A DNA stretch of 64,000 nt from DASSFZ01 sp035292585. Its GTDB lineage: Bacteria; Chloroflexota; Anaerolineae; Fen-1058. The stretch spans positions 14,298-78,297 of the forward strand of contig DATDPU010000004.1 of NCBI GenBank assembly GCA_035292585.1. Reading direction: 5' to 3'. Positions 7,863-16,700 of this stretch are shown one piece after another (positions within the stretch are counted from its first letter, which is position 1; each line of letters starts with the position of its first letter). The notes below the pieces were generated by a model. The model saw only the letters and a program-made list of their open reading frames with translations. It had not been told where the DNA came from and did not search any database. Made by a program: the position numbers and the translations under genes.

Positions 7863-7895
7863 GTCACAGTTTTGTAACAGTTGTGTAACAAGGCC
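7863..7895 (-). promoter_or_regulatory. Three 11-bp direct repeats upstream of the 7792 gene
   Basis: Plus-strand units GTCACAGTTTT (7863), GTAACAGTTGT (7874) and GTAACAAGGCC (7885) are head to tail with no gap, period 11. The reading strand of the downstream gene carries TGTTAC-type half sites. A possible -10 TAATAT lies about 20 bp further in (7843-7838) with no good -35, as expected for an activated promoter. Period and position suit a PhoB/OmpR-family regulator; one is encoded at 12017-12736. Confidence 0.6.
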
Positions 7896-7902
7896 CGAAC
7901 AT

Positions 7903-7930
7903 AAAAAACCGCGCGTTCCCGCCGCGCGGC
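7903..7930 (-). terminator. Terminator of the 7976 gene
   Basis: CCGCGCG / CGCGCGG stem with 7-nt loop, followed on the minus strand by TTTTTT. A near copy is at 9367-9394, and the adjacent 11-bp repeats are also shared. Confidence 0.8.
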
Positions 7931-7975
7931 TTGATGAACTTCGCGCCCATCGGCGATCAGCTGGTCATAGGCCGG

Positions 7976-8443
7976 TCACTTCACATCAATCACGCCAATC
8001 TCGACTTCTGGTAAGCCATTGATGGTGGCTATGCGCGAAGTATTGGCCGAGTTGTATCTACCCATAACGATTCTGATTTTGCCTATAGCGGAAGGTGGAA
8101 GTCTTACTTCATATTGGCTTGAGGACACCTTACCTATCGGGACGGAGTTAACGGACACATCAATCTGGGCAACGAGGATACCAGACTCATCAGTTACATG
8201 AAAGAAGAAAGGATAGGCGTCCTGTTTTTGGCTCTTGCCGACGTACGTCATATCCACCTGCAAAGCTGTCCTGGAAATCCTGACGACGTTAACTTTCTGA
8301 ACCTCAATATCGCTCCAGGCCGCCACGGTTGGTTGTTGTGAATCTTGCGATGCAAGAGCTATACTCCCGGCGATGAGGAGGCCAGCCCCTACGAGAATGG
8401 CGATCAGTCCCCCACTTCCTTGAAAGCGTGTTTTCCGTTTCAT
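7976..8443 (-). CDS. Exported or membrane-anchored protein of unknown function
   Basis: 155 aa. N-terminal MKRKTRFQ then a hydrophobic stretch (about 12-31) ending ALAS, a signal peptide or anchor. The mature part (about 120 aa) is predicted all-beta, with alternating patterns such as LQVDMTYVG, YPFFFHVTDESG and KIRIVMGRY, like an Ig-like or Ig-fold accessory domain. No cysteines or catalytic motif. Start ATG at 8443 with AGAGG upstream; it has its own terminator at 7903. Conserved neighbours are all exported, so an envelope role is likely. Family not recognised. Confidence 0.65.
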   Translation of the reverse strand: MKRKTRFQGSGGLIAILVGAGLLIAGSIALASQDSQQPTVAAWSDIEVQKVNVVRISRTALQVDMTYVGKSQKQDAYPFFFHVTDESGILVAQIDVSVNSVPIGKVSSSQYEVRLPPSAIGKIRIVMGRYNSANTSRIATINGLPEVEIGVIDVK

Positions 8444-8544
8444 TGCTTTTAACCTCTTCTTTGCGAGCAGGCTTACCTGTTAGCACTAACGCGGTTTCAG
8501 CGACAGGACATCCCTTGTGTAAGGTTGGATTAGTCCGGTGTGAA

Positions 8545-8568
8545 GTGGAGCCAGAAAGTCGGCTCCAC
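8545..8568 (-). terminator. Hairpin downstream of the 8597 gene
   Basis: GTGGAGCC / GGCTCCAC, 8-bp stem, 8-nt loop. It is a variant of the AGCGGAGC family. The T-tract is weak. Confidence 0.5.
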
Positions 8569-8596
8569 CCTGGTTATAGCGTTAGTTTAGATTGTG

Positions 8597-9214
8597 TTAG
8601 AAACACCACGTACCATCGGCCGATTGAATCGCAGCAGGCGAAGTGTCGAAACGAACGGCATAGAAACGTACGCCGGATACGGGGCCGTACGAAGACGTGA
8701 AACTTGATGGGTTCCAAGTGTAACCGTTCAACGAAGTTCCGAATGTGCCATAACTTCCTGTGGATGGGTTGTAGTACGAGTACCAGAGCCACCACCTTGC
8801 CCTCGTATTTGTTGTCCAACCTGACCCCATTCCTTGCCCAAGACTACATGTGTATGAGGGTGCCGGTGCATACTGAACCATTGAGGAAGATCCGGAGCTC
8901 GACGTGATGCGACCGTCAGGTAGCGGCCTCTGCGCAGATTTCAAGTTTGGACACAGGATTACCGTTTCGGTAAGGATCATTGGCACGCCTTTGAGCGGTG
9001 TTACCTTGAGCTGACGTGTAATCTTATCGCAGGTACCACCATCGACGGTCATGGAATTGGGAACTTTCTCTGTCTTGCTGTCAAGCATCTCTGTCTTGTC
9101 GGTGACACGCATGGGCGGTGGGTCACTTTGTTGTGCGAATGCAGATGCCGGTACAATCAACGTGAGCAACATCTGAACAACTATCGCAACTGCCAGTATC
9201 CTAATCTTGCGCAT
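8597..9214 (-). CDS. Secreted protein of unknown function
   Basis: 205 aa with a classical signal peptide: MRKIR, a hydrophobic core, and a likely cleavage after ASAFA. The mature part has a charged N-terminal segment (TDKTEMLDSKTEKV), a Cys pair (GTCDK, ILCPN), a Ser-rich linker, then a Tyr/Trp/Ser-rich C-terminal domain (RWWLWYSYYNPSTG, GYTWNPSSF) ending GTWCF. The last part resembles small secreted beta domains but no family is recognised. Start ATG at 9214 with GGGAGG. Five 11-bp repeats stand about 90 bp upstream, so it is a candidate target of the nearby two-component system. Confidence 0.7.
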   Translation of the reverse strand: MRKIRILAVAIVVQMLLTLIVPASAFAQQSDPPPMRVTDKTEMLDSKTEKVPNSMTVDGGTCDKITRQLKVTPLKGVPMILTETVILCPNLKSAQRPLPDGRITSSSGSSSMVQYAPAPSYTCSLGQGMGSGWTTNTRARWWLWYSYYNPSTGSYGTFGTSLNGYTWNPSSFTSSYGPVSGVRFYAVRFDTSPAAIQSADGTWCF

Positions 9215-9304
9215 TGCAAAACCTCCCGCAGAGATTTCGGCCTCTTAACGAAGCCAATGTACTTTCACTCTAAACCCACAACCTTAAAATCCGACGTCAA
9301 TCTG

Positions 9305-9359
9305 GTAACAGTCTTGCTACAGTTGTGCAACATTTGTGTTACGGTTGTGTAACAAGGCC
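9305..9359 (-). promoter_or_regulatory. Five 11-bp direct repeats upstream of the 9214 gene
   Basis: Plus-strand units GTAACAGTCTT (9305), GCTACAGTTGT (9316), GCAACATTTGT (9327), GTTACGGTTGT (9338) and GTAACAAGGCC (9349), exactly 11 nt each. The last unit and the following terminator copy those at 7885-7930. This is the same box as upstream of 7792, and direct 11-bp repeats are typical of PhoB/OmpR-family operators. Confidence 0.65.
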
Positions 9360-9366
9360 CGAACAT

Positions 9367-9394
9367 AAAAGCCGCGCGTTCCCGCCGCGCGGCT
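9367..9394 (-). terminator. Terminator of the 9423 gene
   Basis: GCCGCGCG / CGCGCGGC stem, followed on the minus strand by TTTTATG; a near-identical copy lies at 7903-7930. Confidence 0.75.
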
Positions 9395-9422
9395 TACAGT
9401 TGAATGATCGCAAGTGCAGCAG

Positions 9423-10889
9423 CTACCTGGCTGTTTGCAACAGCGCGTCAAACTCCTCGGCGGCGTCGATCAGCCGGCCCGGTTGTTGGGTGAGACTGAA
9501 CAGATCCCACTGGGAATCGTGAGGGAAATCATCGATGAACCAACACAGCGCCTTGATTTGGGGTTCGCGATTAATAACATCAAGCGCATTGGACAGCCAG
9601 CCTTTAGGATAGTTCTGGGCGGGAGGGGTTCCCGTGTCGGGCGTGAATGTGTTGGTTGAGGTGACATAGACCGGCAGCCCGCGTGTTGTTGGATTGCGGT
9701 TAATGATGGACAACCAATCGCGATAGACACGAAAGCCCGCCTGAGCGCCATCCCACTCCGCTCGCTGAATGTCGAGCCGAGGTTCATCTGCGCCATCGCG
9801 CGAACCAATTTCCGGCGCATCCGGCCGGCCCGACGCTTGAATCGCAAAGCCGTCCGGCGAGACAAAGGGAATGCCAACTGCGGCTTTAGCTTGAGTCGAT
9901 TCGTCAAGCGCTGCGACGAGCGTATTCATGTAATTGAGCCAGGGCACGTCGATCGTGTAGCGGCGCTGCCCATCCTGGTCCGTGTTCCAGGGACGCACAG
10001 GGCCGACGAGAATCTGAACACGAGTATTCTCAGCACGAATCACCTGAACCACATTGTCGATGTGAGTAGCTTCTGCATTGTAACCGTTAAAAACACGTGC
10101 ATACCATTCGGATGTAACGGGTTTGTCCGGTGACTGCGTATTGCTCCCATCCGTGTTAAATCCACTACCGATGACATACCCATACACGTCTTTAAGACGA
10201 GCATCACGAGCCAGCCGCCGCACATATTTGAGGTAGGTATCCAAAGCGACGTAATCGCCGGCAGGCGGCAGGCTCTGCTGCCTGTCGTAATCCACCCGCA
10301 CCAGCACGCGCAGCCCTCGATCAATCGCCTGCTGAACCCGCTCTGCCAGGTCATCGATCCGCCAGTAGTCCTCTTCCGCCTGCAAGGCATACGTGAGTTC
10401 AACGTCCCAGCCGCTTCGATTGTGCCAGTCGCGTTCGGGATCGGCGAAGACGGCGCACAGCTTGGTCGGCATACGGGCGGTAGCCGCTGCCCTCATCGTA
10501 TCGGATGCCCCGATCGTTACCCGCGTTCGTTCAAGGCAACCCGTGTCGCAATCGTGATAAAAGACAATCGAATAGCTATTCCGATCGGGAACGCTGAAAG
10601 TCCAACGCCAGGTCCAGCTATCACTGGCTGGGTTCTGATGCCAGTCTTCAAAGCGAGCGCTGCGTCCATTGACGGTCAGCCCGACATTCGCCCAGGCCGT
10701 AACATCCGTGATGTACACGGCGGCCGACTGACCGGGTTCGCGGCGCTCGGGTTCAATGCGAACCTGCGGCCAGATCAAGACACGACGTGCCTCGCCGGGG
10801 ACAAAGGCGACCTGACCGGGGATGGGTAGCAGCCAATAGCCGGCCAAGCCGATCAAGGCGAGAAGCGCTAAGACGCGATATCGTCTCAT
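9423..10889 (-). CDS. Exported glycosidase-like (TIM-barrel-type) protein
   Basis: 488 aa with one N-terminal hydrophobic segment (about 7-25), so exported and possibly anchored. Residues about 40-130 look like a beta-sandwich carbohydrate-binding or Ig-like domain. From about 150 the pattern suggests a beta/alpha barrel of the glycoside-hydrolase superfamily: RVQQAIDRGLRVLVRVDYD, YGYVIGSGFN, VQILVGPVRPW, LPVYVTSTNTFTP and ALCWFIDDFPHD on strand ends. I could not assign a GH family or the catalytic acids. The ATG overlaps the stop of the sensor kinase by 4 bp (ATGA), so it is the third gene of the regulator-kinase operon. It may be an effector or a ligand-processing partner of the kinase. Confidence 0.65.
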   Translation of the reverse strand: MRRYRVLALLALIGLAGYWLLPIPGQVAFVPGEARRVLIWPQVRIEPERREPGQSAAVYITDVTAWANVGLTVNGRSARFEDWHQNPASDSWTWRWTFSVPDRNSYSIVFYHDCDTGCLERTRVTIGASDTMRAAATARMPTKLCAVFADPERDWHNRSGWDVELTYALQAEEDYWRIDDLAERVQQAIDRGLRVLVRVDYDRQQSLPPAGDYVALDTYLKYVRRLARDARLKDVYGYVIGSGFNTDGSNTQSPDKPVTSEWYARVFNGYNAEATHIDNVVQVIRAENTRVQILVGPVRPWNTDQDGQRRYTIDVPWLNYMNTLVAALDESTQAKAAVGIPFVSPDGFAIQASGRPDAPEIGSRDGADEPRLDIQRAEWDGAQAGFRVYRDWLSIINRNPTTRGLPVYVTSTNTFTPDTGTPPAQNYPKGWLSNALDVINREPQIKALCWFIDDFPHDSQWDLFSLTQQPGRLIDAAEEFDALLQTAR

Positions 10890-12020
10890 ACGACCTTCTC
10901 GACAGATACAGTGGGTAGTATAAAGTGTAGAACTGTCCCCGTCGGCTCACCTTCGTGTTGGCTGTGAATGTCCAGGCGACTCTGGTGCCGGCGCAGGATC
11001 TCCTCGGCCAGCGTCAGCCCTAAGCCGCTGCCTTCGACATCGGTGTTGACCCGGTACAGGCGACGTGTCACGTGGGGCAGGTGTTGAGGCGGGATACCAG
11101 GCCCCGTGTCGCGGATCGTGCAGCCGACACCGTCTGGCTCGCTGTGCAGGCAGACTTCGACCTGATCGCCGGGGCGGCAATACTTGACGGCATTGTCGAG
11201 TAGATTGAGAAAAACCTGCTTGAGTCGATCGGGGTCGCCCAGCACATGTGGAAGAGACGCATCGGCCTGAAGTGAAAGTGCGATCTGACGTTCCTCGGCC
11301 TGGGGGATGATCTGGCTGACGGCTTCTTCAGCTAACACCACGATGTCAATCGGGCGGCGCGCTATCTCCGAGGCCATCTCCAGGCGTCCCAGTTTCAGCA
11401 GGTCGCGTGTCAGCCGGACGATCCGATTCGTTTCGCGGTAAATGAGACTGAGCGACTGGTCACGCGTCGCCTCAGGCACGTCTGGCGTGCGCAGGACTTC
11501 CAGATGCGCCAGAATAGCGGTAAGCGGTGTGCGCATCTCGTGAGACAAATCTGTCAAGAATACCTGATACGTCTGTTCACTACGCCGCTGACCGCTGAGG
11601 TCCATCACAAACATCAGGCTCTGATCGTCCAACGGATGGATCCACCAACGCACGTGTAGATCGGGTCTCACGGTTACGACGCGGTAATGGCCTGAATCAA
11701 CGTCATCCTGTTGAGCGGCAGTCAAATCCTCCCTTAGCAAGTCGCACCACGGCTCGCCGGGCAAACTCGCTGGTGGCTCGTCCCACGAAAGCAGCTGGCG
11801 GGCGTAGGGGTTGGCAAAGACACACGTAAATCGTGCGTCGAAGAGGATGACACCGAAGGGGGCAGCCGCGAAGGCGTGGTGAATATCGGGAAAGCGGCGT
11901 TCTGCCTGCCGGGAAGCCGATTGCCGAGTGCGACGATCGATCCAAATTGCCAGCAGCGCGCTACTGAATCAGCGTCAATATGAACAAAAAGAGTAACGGC
12001 TTGAGGTCAACGACGATCAC
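10886..12020 (-). CDS. Sensor histidine kinase with an apparent +1 frameshift near its N-terminus
   Basis: The kinase partner of the adjacent response regulator. A GTG at 12020 overlaps the regulator's stop (GTGA) and opens with a membrane segment (about PLLFLFILTLI), then meets TAG at about 11961. Removing one T from the pair at 11967-11968 joins it to LLAIWIDRRTRQ, a PAS-like stretch (FGVILFDARFTCVFANPYAR) and the known part. After that come the H-box DLSHEMRTPLTA, the N-box LLDNAVKY, the G1 box DTGPGIP and GSGLGL. Without repair the longest ORF begins at a TTG at 11764, inside the PAS domain. It is a true mutation, a sequence error or a slip site; the reading frame is otherwise healthy. 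Confidence 0.8.
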
Positions 12021-12736
12021 GTCGTCTCTTCGATCTCGAGGGGGGCTATCAGGCGATACCCAAATCCGCGCACGGTACGGAGGAATCGAGGTTGAGCGGG
12101 ATCAGCTTCGATCTTGGCGCGGAGTCGCTGGACATGGACATCGACTGTGCGTGAATCGCCCGGATAATCGTAACCCCAGGCCTGGCGCAGGAGCGTCTCG
12201 CGGCCAAAGGCACGGCCAGGATGGCGCATGAATAACCGCAGGAGTTCGTACTCTTTCGGCGTCAGATCGACCATCCGGCCCGCCAGCTCAACACGGTGTT
12301 GGGCATCCCACAAGGCTAAAGGGCCACACACCAGCGGTATTTCGCCGGCAGTGCCGGCTCTACTGCGGTGTTCAAGCAAGCGGAAAATCGCTTTGATGTG
12401 AGCGAGCAGCTCACGCGGCTCAAAGGGCTTGGTGAGATAAAGGTCGGCCCCGAGCTCCAGCCCCAAGAGCTTATCCAACGGCTCGTCGCGCGCCGTGAGC
12501 ATGATGATGGGGATGTACTCCGGAAGCTGTCGGATGCAGCGGCAGACCTCGTAGCCATCCATTTCGGGTAACATGATGTCCAAAATGACCAGATCGCTTC
12601 TACTTGAGGAAAGCAAGGCGAGTGCTTCAGGGCCGGAGCGGGCGATCGCGACCTCGTAGCTGGCCTGTGTTAGAAGGATATCCAGCGCCCTGGTGATGAC
12701 TTCTTCGTCATCGACAATCACAATTCTCCGGGCCAT
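12017..12736 (-). CDS. PhoB/OmpR-family response regulator
   Basis: 239 aa. N-terminal receiver domain with the acidic pair at VDDEE, the phosphoacceptor Asp in LVILDIMLP, the conserved Thr of MLTARD and the Lys of TKPFEP. C-terminal winged-helix DNA-binding domain (about 135-235) with TPKEYELLRLF and the recognition-helix region SRTVDVHVQRLRAKIE, ending in the wing RTVRGFGYRL. Members bind direct repeats with 11-bp period, and such repeats occur upstream of 7792 and 9214. Coupled by 4-bp overlap to the sensor kinase. Phosphorylation would come from that kinase if it is functional. Confidence 0.93.
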   Translation of the reverse strand: MARRIVIVDDEEVITRALDILLTQASYEVAIARSGPEALALLSSSRSDLVILDIMLPEMDGYEVCRCIRQLPEYIPIIMLTARDEPLDKLLGLELGADLYLTKPFEPRELLAHIKAIFRLLEHRSRAGTAGEIPLVCGPLALWDAQHRVELAGRMVDLTPKEYELLRLFMRHPGRAFGRETLLRQAWGYDYPGDSRTVDVHVQRLRAKIEADPAQPRFLRTVRGFGYRLIAPLEIEETT

Positions 12737-12806
12737 TCGTCATTTTTCTTTCTTCCTGTCGATGAGTAGGCCGAATATGGGGTATTCTCACTTTTGGATG
12801 GCTCTA

Positions 12807-12835
12807 ATGATAGTGAATGTCGGTGCAGGTGTCAA
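12807..12835 (-). promoter_or_regulatory. Promoter of the two-component operon
   Basis: Minus strand TTGACA (12835-12830), 17-nt spacer, TATCAT (12812-12807), about 70 nt before the ATG at 12736. No 11-bp repeats seen here, so autoregulation is not suggested. The rest of 12737-12988 holds only this promoter and the terminator below. Confidence 0.7.
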
Positions 12836-12914
12836 ACACTGGGCTTCGAGGGTGCAGAATCAAAGAGACCCATCAACCCCACTGCTCAGGGTTGGGGATT
12901 GAAGGAATCCAAAT

Positions 12915-12948
12915 AAACAGCGGAGCCAGGATATCCTGACTCCGCTGC
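12915..12948 (-). terminator. Terminator of the DUF6883/DUF4926 pair
   Basis: CAGCGGAGTCAGGATAT pairs with ATATCCTGGCTCCGCTG (one mismatch), then TTTATTT on the minus strand. Member of the AGCGGAGC family. Confidence 0.75.
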
Positions 12949-12988
12949 ATAAACGAGCACAGAGGCCGGTAAAAGTGACGCTGCAGCT

Positions 12989-13219
12989 TCAAGCGTACTC
13001 CAGCGTTCGCGCGTGAGCGATCTCTTTCTCACCGACCGACCGAACCCGATCAGCCGAAACCGAAACAACCGCTACCGTCTCGCCATCAAGTGTTACGAAC
13101 TCAACTTCGTAACCTGCCTCGTCCCGATGCACCAATACGACTGTTCCAATGTCGCCACTCTTCAGGCCATGCTCTGGCAAATCAGTCGTGAGAACCACAC
13201 TATCGAGTTCTTGGATCAT
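12989..13219 (-). CDS. DUF4926-type small protein
   Basis: 76 aa. The sequence follows the DUF4926 pattern: DSVVLTTDLPEHGLKSGDIG, then GTVV, YEVEFVTLDGET and VVSVSADRVR. That is a small beta-barrel-like, acidic fold. Start ATG at 13219 lies within the end of the upstream gene (20-bp overlap), so the two are co-translated. In other genomes members often sit beside DUF6883 genes, and a toxin-antitoxin-like or immunity role has been suspected for such pairs, but nothing in this sequence proves it. Confidence 0.75.
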   Translation of the reverse strand: MIQELDSVVLTTDLPEHGLKSGDIGTVVLVHRDEAGYEVEFVTLDGETVAVVSVSADRVRSVGEKEIAHARTLEYA

Positions 13220-13568
13220 GTTCGCGTCCTTTCAGGCGTAACGGGTATGCCGTCACGAATCGAGGCAACTCTTCGCCTGTTTCGATGAACCACACCGAAC
13301 GGACATACGGAGTCCGCCCATCCGGCGCTTTCAAAGCACCGTCAACCGTGTAGCGCGTCCCGAATGGCGACGGTTCAATACTCGCAACCTCGTGATCGAT
13401 GACGTGACGCACGAGCGCTTCTACGAGTGCCTGCCATGAATCCGCCGTGAAACCAAAGCGTGTGAAGAACCTGGCCTTACCTCGGCCTTCGCGATGCGAG
13501 GCTGAAAGCAGATGCCCAACGATTTTTGCTCGCGGAACAATCGCTCTCTGGTAATTGGGCAGATGCAT
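13200..13568 (-). CDS. DUF6883-type protein
   Basis: 122 aa from ATG at 13568. The start LPNYQRAIVPRAKIVGHLL, then HREGRGKARFF, GFTADSWQALVEALVRH and, near the C-terminus, SVWFIETGEELPRFVTAYP match the DUF6883 pattern (K-A-R-F-F-x-x-F-G-F; V-W-x-x-x-x-G-x-x-x-P-R-x-V-T-A-Y-P). No signal peptide. Followed by the overlapping DUF4926 gene. The start is set by a promoter whose -10 ends 11 nt upstream. Biochemical role unknown. Confidence 0.75.
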   Translation of the reverse strand: MHLPNYQRAIVPRAKIVGHLLSASHREGRGKARFFTRFGFTADSWQALVEALVRHVIDHEVASIEPSPFGTRYTVDGALKAPDGRTPYVRSVWFIETGEELPRFVTAYPLRLKGREHDPRTR

Positions 13569-13579
13569 ACTTGGCGAGT

Positions 13580-13608
13580 AGTGTATCGGAAAGAGAATCA
13601 CGTGTCAA
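13580..13608 (-). promoter_or_regulatory. Promoter of the DUF6883/DUF4926 pair
   Basis: Minus strand TTGACA (13608-13603), 17-nt spacer, TACACT (13585-13580), 11 nt before ATG 13568; the leader is only a few nucleotides long. Confidence 0.7.
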
Positions 13609-13610
13609 GC

Positions 13611-13655
13611 AAAACCTGGCGGTGGAGTAAAGACACAACGGCTCCACCGCCAGGT
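13611..13655 (-). terminator. Terminator of the flippase-fusion gene
   Basis: 15-bp stem ACCTGGCGGTGGAGC / (T)CTCCACCGCCAGGT (end pairs perfect), then TTTTGCTT on the minus strand. Variant of the GGAGC terminator family. Confidence 0.7.
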
Positions 13656-13710
13656 AGCATGCTCTCATCGCTCACTGGCTCGCCCTGATCAGCGTGTAAC
13701 GTTGGCATGG

Positions 13711-16700
13711 TTAGACCGCCGTCTCAACCGGCTGCACCGATTCTGCCTCGCGCGACATCCGCAACTTCGCGAACACCGCCCGCTCTTCAGGCCCGAATAC
13801 CCGCAGCCCCCACACGCCCGCACCATATGTCGCCAACCCGATCGCAATCGCTAGCACACCATTCACCGGCCACAGCGCCCACATCGCACCGAACATCAGC
13901 GCCGCCGACGCGAACAGTTTCCACAACATCCGAATCCACGCCACCGGGCCAAGCGATCGTTCGACAAAATAGTAGAACGGCAGACCTTCGACGAGCTCCG
14001 ACAGAATGGTGATTGCCGCCGCTGCAACATAGGAGTAACGCGGGATCAAGATCAGGTTGGCGACGATGTTGAAAGCAAGCCCAAGCGCGAATGCCCGTGT
14101 CAATTTAGTCTGCTGGCCGAGCGCGATCAGCACGTAGTTGGTGATGCTGTTGATCCAGCCGAAGGGGATCGACCAGATCATGATCTGCAAGGCGATCGCC
14201 GAGTGCGGCAGGTACTCATTGCCGCCCAGCACCAGCATCAACGCCGGCGCGACGAACGTCGTCACCACCGCCAACGGCAACGCCAACGCCACCAGCAGCT
14301 TGATGCCGATCCGATACGAACGCAACAGCGCGGCCTTGTCCTCGTCGGCTTGGCGCGACATGACCGGGAACAGCGCGATCGTCGAGTAGGCCGGGATGAT
14401 GTTCAGCGCATCGACCCACTTGTACGCCGCGCCATACAAGCCCACCACGGTCGAGCCTTGTATCGAGTACAGAATCGGTATATCGACTTTGAAGAACAAC
14501 GTCGCCAGCAGGTGGTTGATCATCAGCGGGAACGATTCGCGCACCATCACGCGACGCAACGCCGGGTCGCTCTCCAAACGCGGCCGGAAAAACATGCGGA
14601 ACGATAGCCGGGCGAGGATGATCAACGTGAGGAGATTGACAACCACGCTGACCGCAGCCAACCCGATGATCCCCCACCCTAGCAACAAGGCCGGCACGCC
14701 CAGCGCCACTTTCAGCATGACCGTGATCACGCTGATCACGGCGGGATACTCGGCCTTCTCGTAGGCGTAGAACAGCGCGGTCAACCCATACGACAGGCTG
14801 CTCGGAACCTGCGCAATCACCAGCAGGATAATCGCCAACGCCGTGTCCCAGGTTAGCATCGCAGCCGAGATGAGACCGGGGGCGATGCTCCATACCAGCA
14901 GCAACAGCAACACCAGCGGCATGGATACGCCGGCCAGCATCAGGCGCAGGATCGAGGTATTGACCAGGAAGTGATTCGCCTGCCCGCGATTCTTGGAAAC
15001 CTCGCGCGTGAGCAATGTGTTCAGCCCGAAGTTCGTCAGAATCTCGAACCAACCGGCGATGACGACGGCGACGGTAAAGTTGCCGGCGTTTTCGGGCCGC
15101 AGGATGCGCAACATTAGCGCGGCGAAGGCGAAATCGATGGCGCGGTTGAACAGGTTGAGCAACATCGGCGCGATCGAGTTCTTGGCGACGCGCCGCACGG
15201 TCGAGCCGGCGACTGCTTCTTCGTGATACGCCAGCCGCCACAACCACAGCCCGACCATGAACACGATCAACACGCCCGCCATGAAGGCGGTGAACGCGCC
15301 CAGCTTGAACGACCACGGGCTATACTTGAAGCGCACGGTGTGGCGGCCGGCGTCGAGGTGAACCGCGCGGAAGTTGCCGTTCGCGCGCCGAATCGCCAGC
15401 TCGGTTTCCGGTCCCGATCCATCCACCCGATCCCACGCCTGCCACCCGACGAAGTACGTATCGTTCAAAATGAGCCAGGCGGGTTGATCGAGCGCAACGT
15501 CGACGAAGACTTCGTTCGCGCTGTACTTTGTAACGTCAGCGGGGAGCAGATTGCAAGATGCGGGATTTTGAATCGGCGCGTCGGCATCCAGAATGGCCGT
15601 TGTACGCGGATCGACGCGCTTCAACGCCTCGAATTGGTCAGCGACCCCGATGGCGCACGTCTGCGCAAAGGCGCGCGGCATGACACCCAGGTTCTCGTAG
15701 ACTTTCACCTGCGCATCGTCGTACACCAGCTGGTATTTCGGGCTATCGATTGGCACACTCGCATCGGTCAGCACATACTTCACGCCGAGCAAATCGAGCA
15801 TCGGCGAATCGAGACCGCCGTAAGTCCGCAATGGCGCGATGCGATTGAATTCTAATTCGTCCTGCCGATCGATCACGCGCATATAGTCGGCGTACTGCTT
15901 GAGGATGACCGAATCGTAGCCGCGCACATCCTGGAAGTTGTAATACCAGCCGACGTTGGCGTTAAACGTCTTGAGGCCGTTGGGATCGAATGTGGTGAAG
16001 CGCCACAGCGACGTATCCCGCTTGAGGAATTCGACCACCGGCGGCGTGTAATCGAGCAGACTGGGATCGACAGCGGGGTTGAAGCCCCAACCGGCGACGA
16101 GCAGGTCGAGCGCGAGCACGCCGAGCGCCAGAGGTTTCCAGATAGGTACAGCCGGGGCGCTACCTTGTAGCCGGTGGAAGCGCCCCGGTTGGGTAGACAG
16201 GTAATTGGTAAACAGGTAAATGGGACACAGCGACACGCGCAGCACAATGCCGCCCGACATGGTGAACAGCGCCAGCAGCAGCAAGTTGCGCCACTCGTAC
16301 GAGTAGAACAGCGCGGCGTCGGGGAAAGCGGTATCGGCCAGCGCCAGCGAACGCAGCAACCGATCGGCGAACGCAAGCGACTGAATCGGTACAACAAACC
16401 GACTCACTAACAAACCAACAAACAGTATCGCGCCCGACCAGAACGCAAAACCGGCCAGCAGCGTGCGCAGCGAGACCGGCGCATCCAGAAACACAACTCG
16501 CTTGAACAGGCGAATTAACTGCCGAGATGCTAACTCCTTAACATCTCCATGCGCTCTCTGTCCCGGTGGTTGCTTCAAGTATTCAACCCCGAAACCGGCC
16601 AGCACGGCAACGCACAGCGTGAACGGCCACACCCAGCGGAACGGCGAATGCAGCTGATCGATGCCGGGCAATCCGTAAAACAGCAGCGCGTACAACGGCG

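Noticed and set aside
11703..11945. 80-codon minus-strand ORF before the kinase
   Set aside because: Out-of-frame reading over the PAS domain of the frameshifted kinase; low-complexity Arg/Pro composition.
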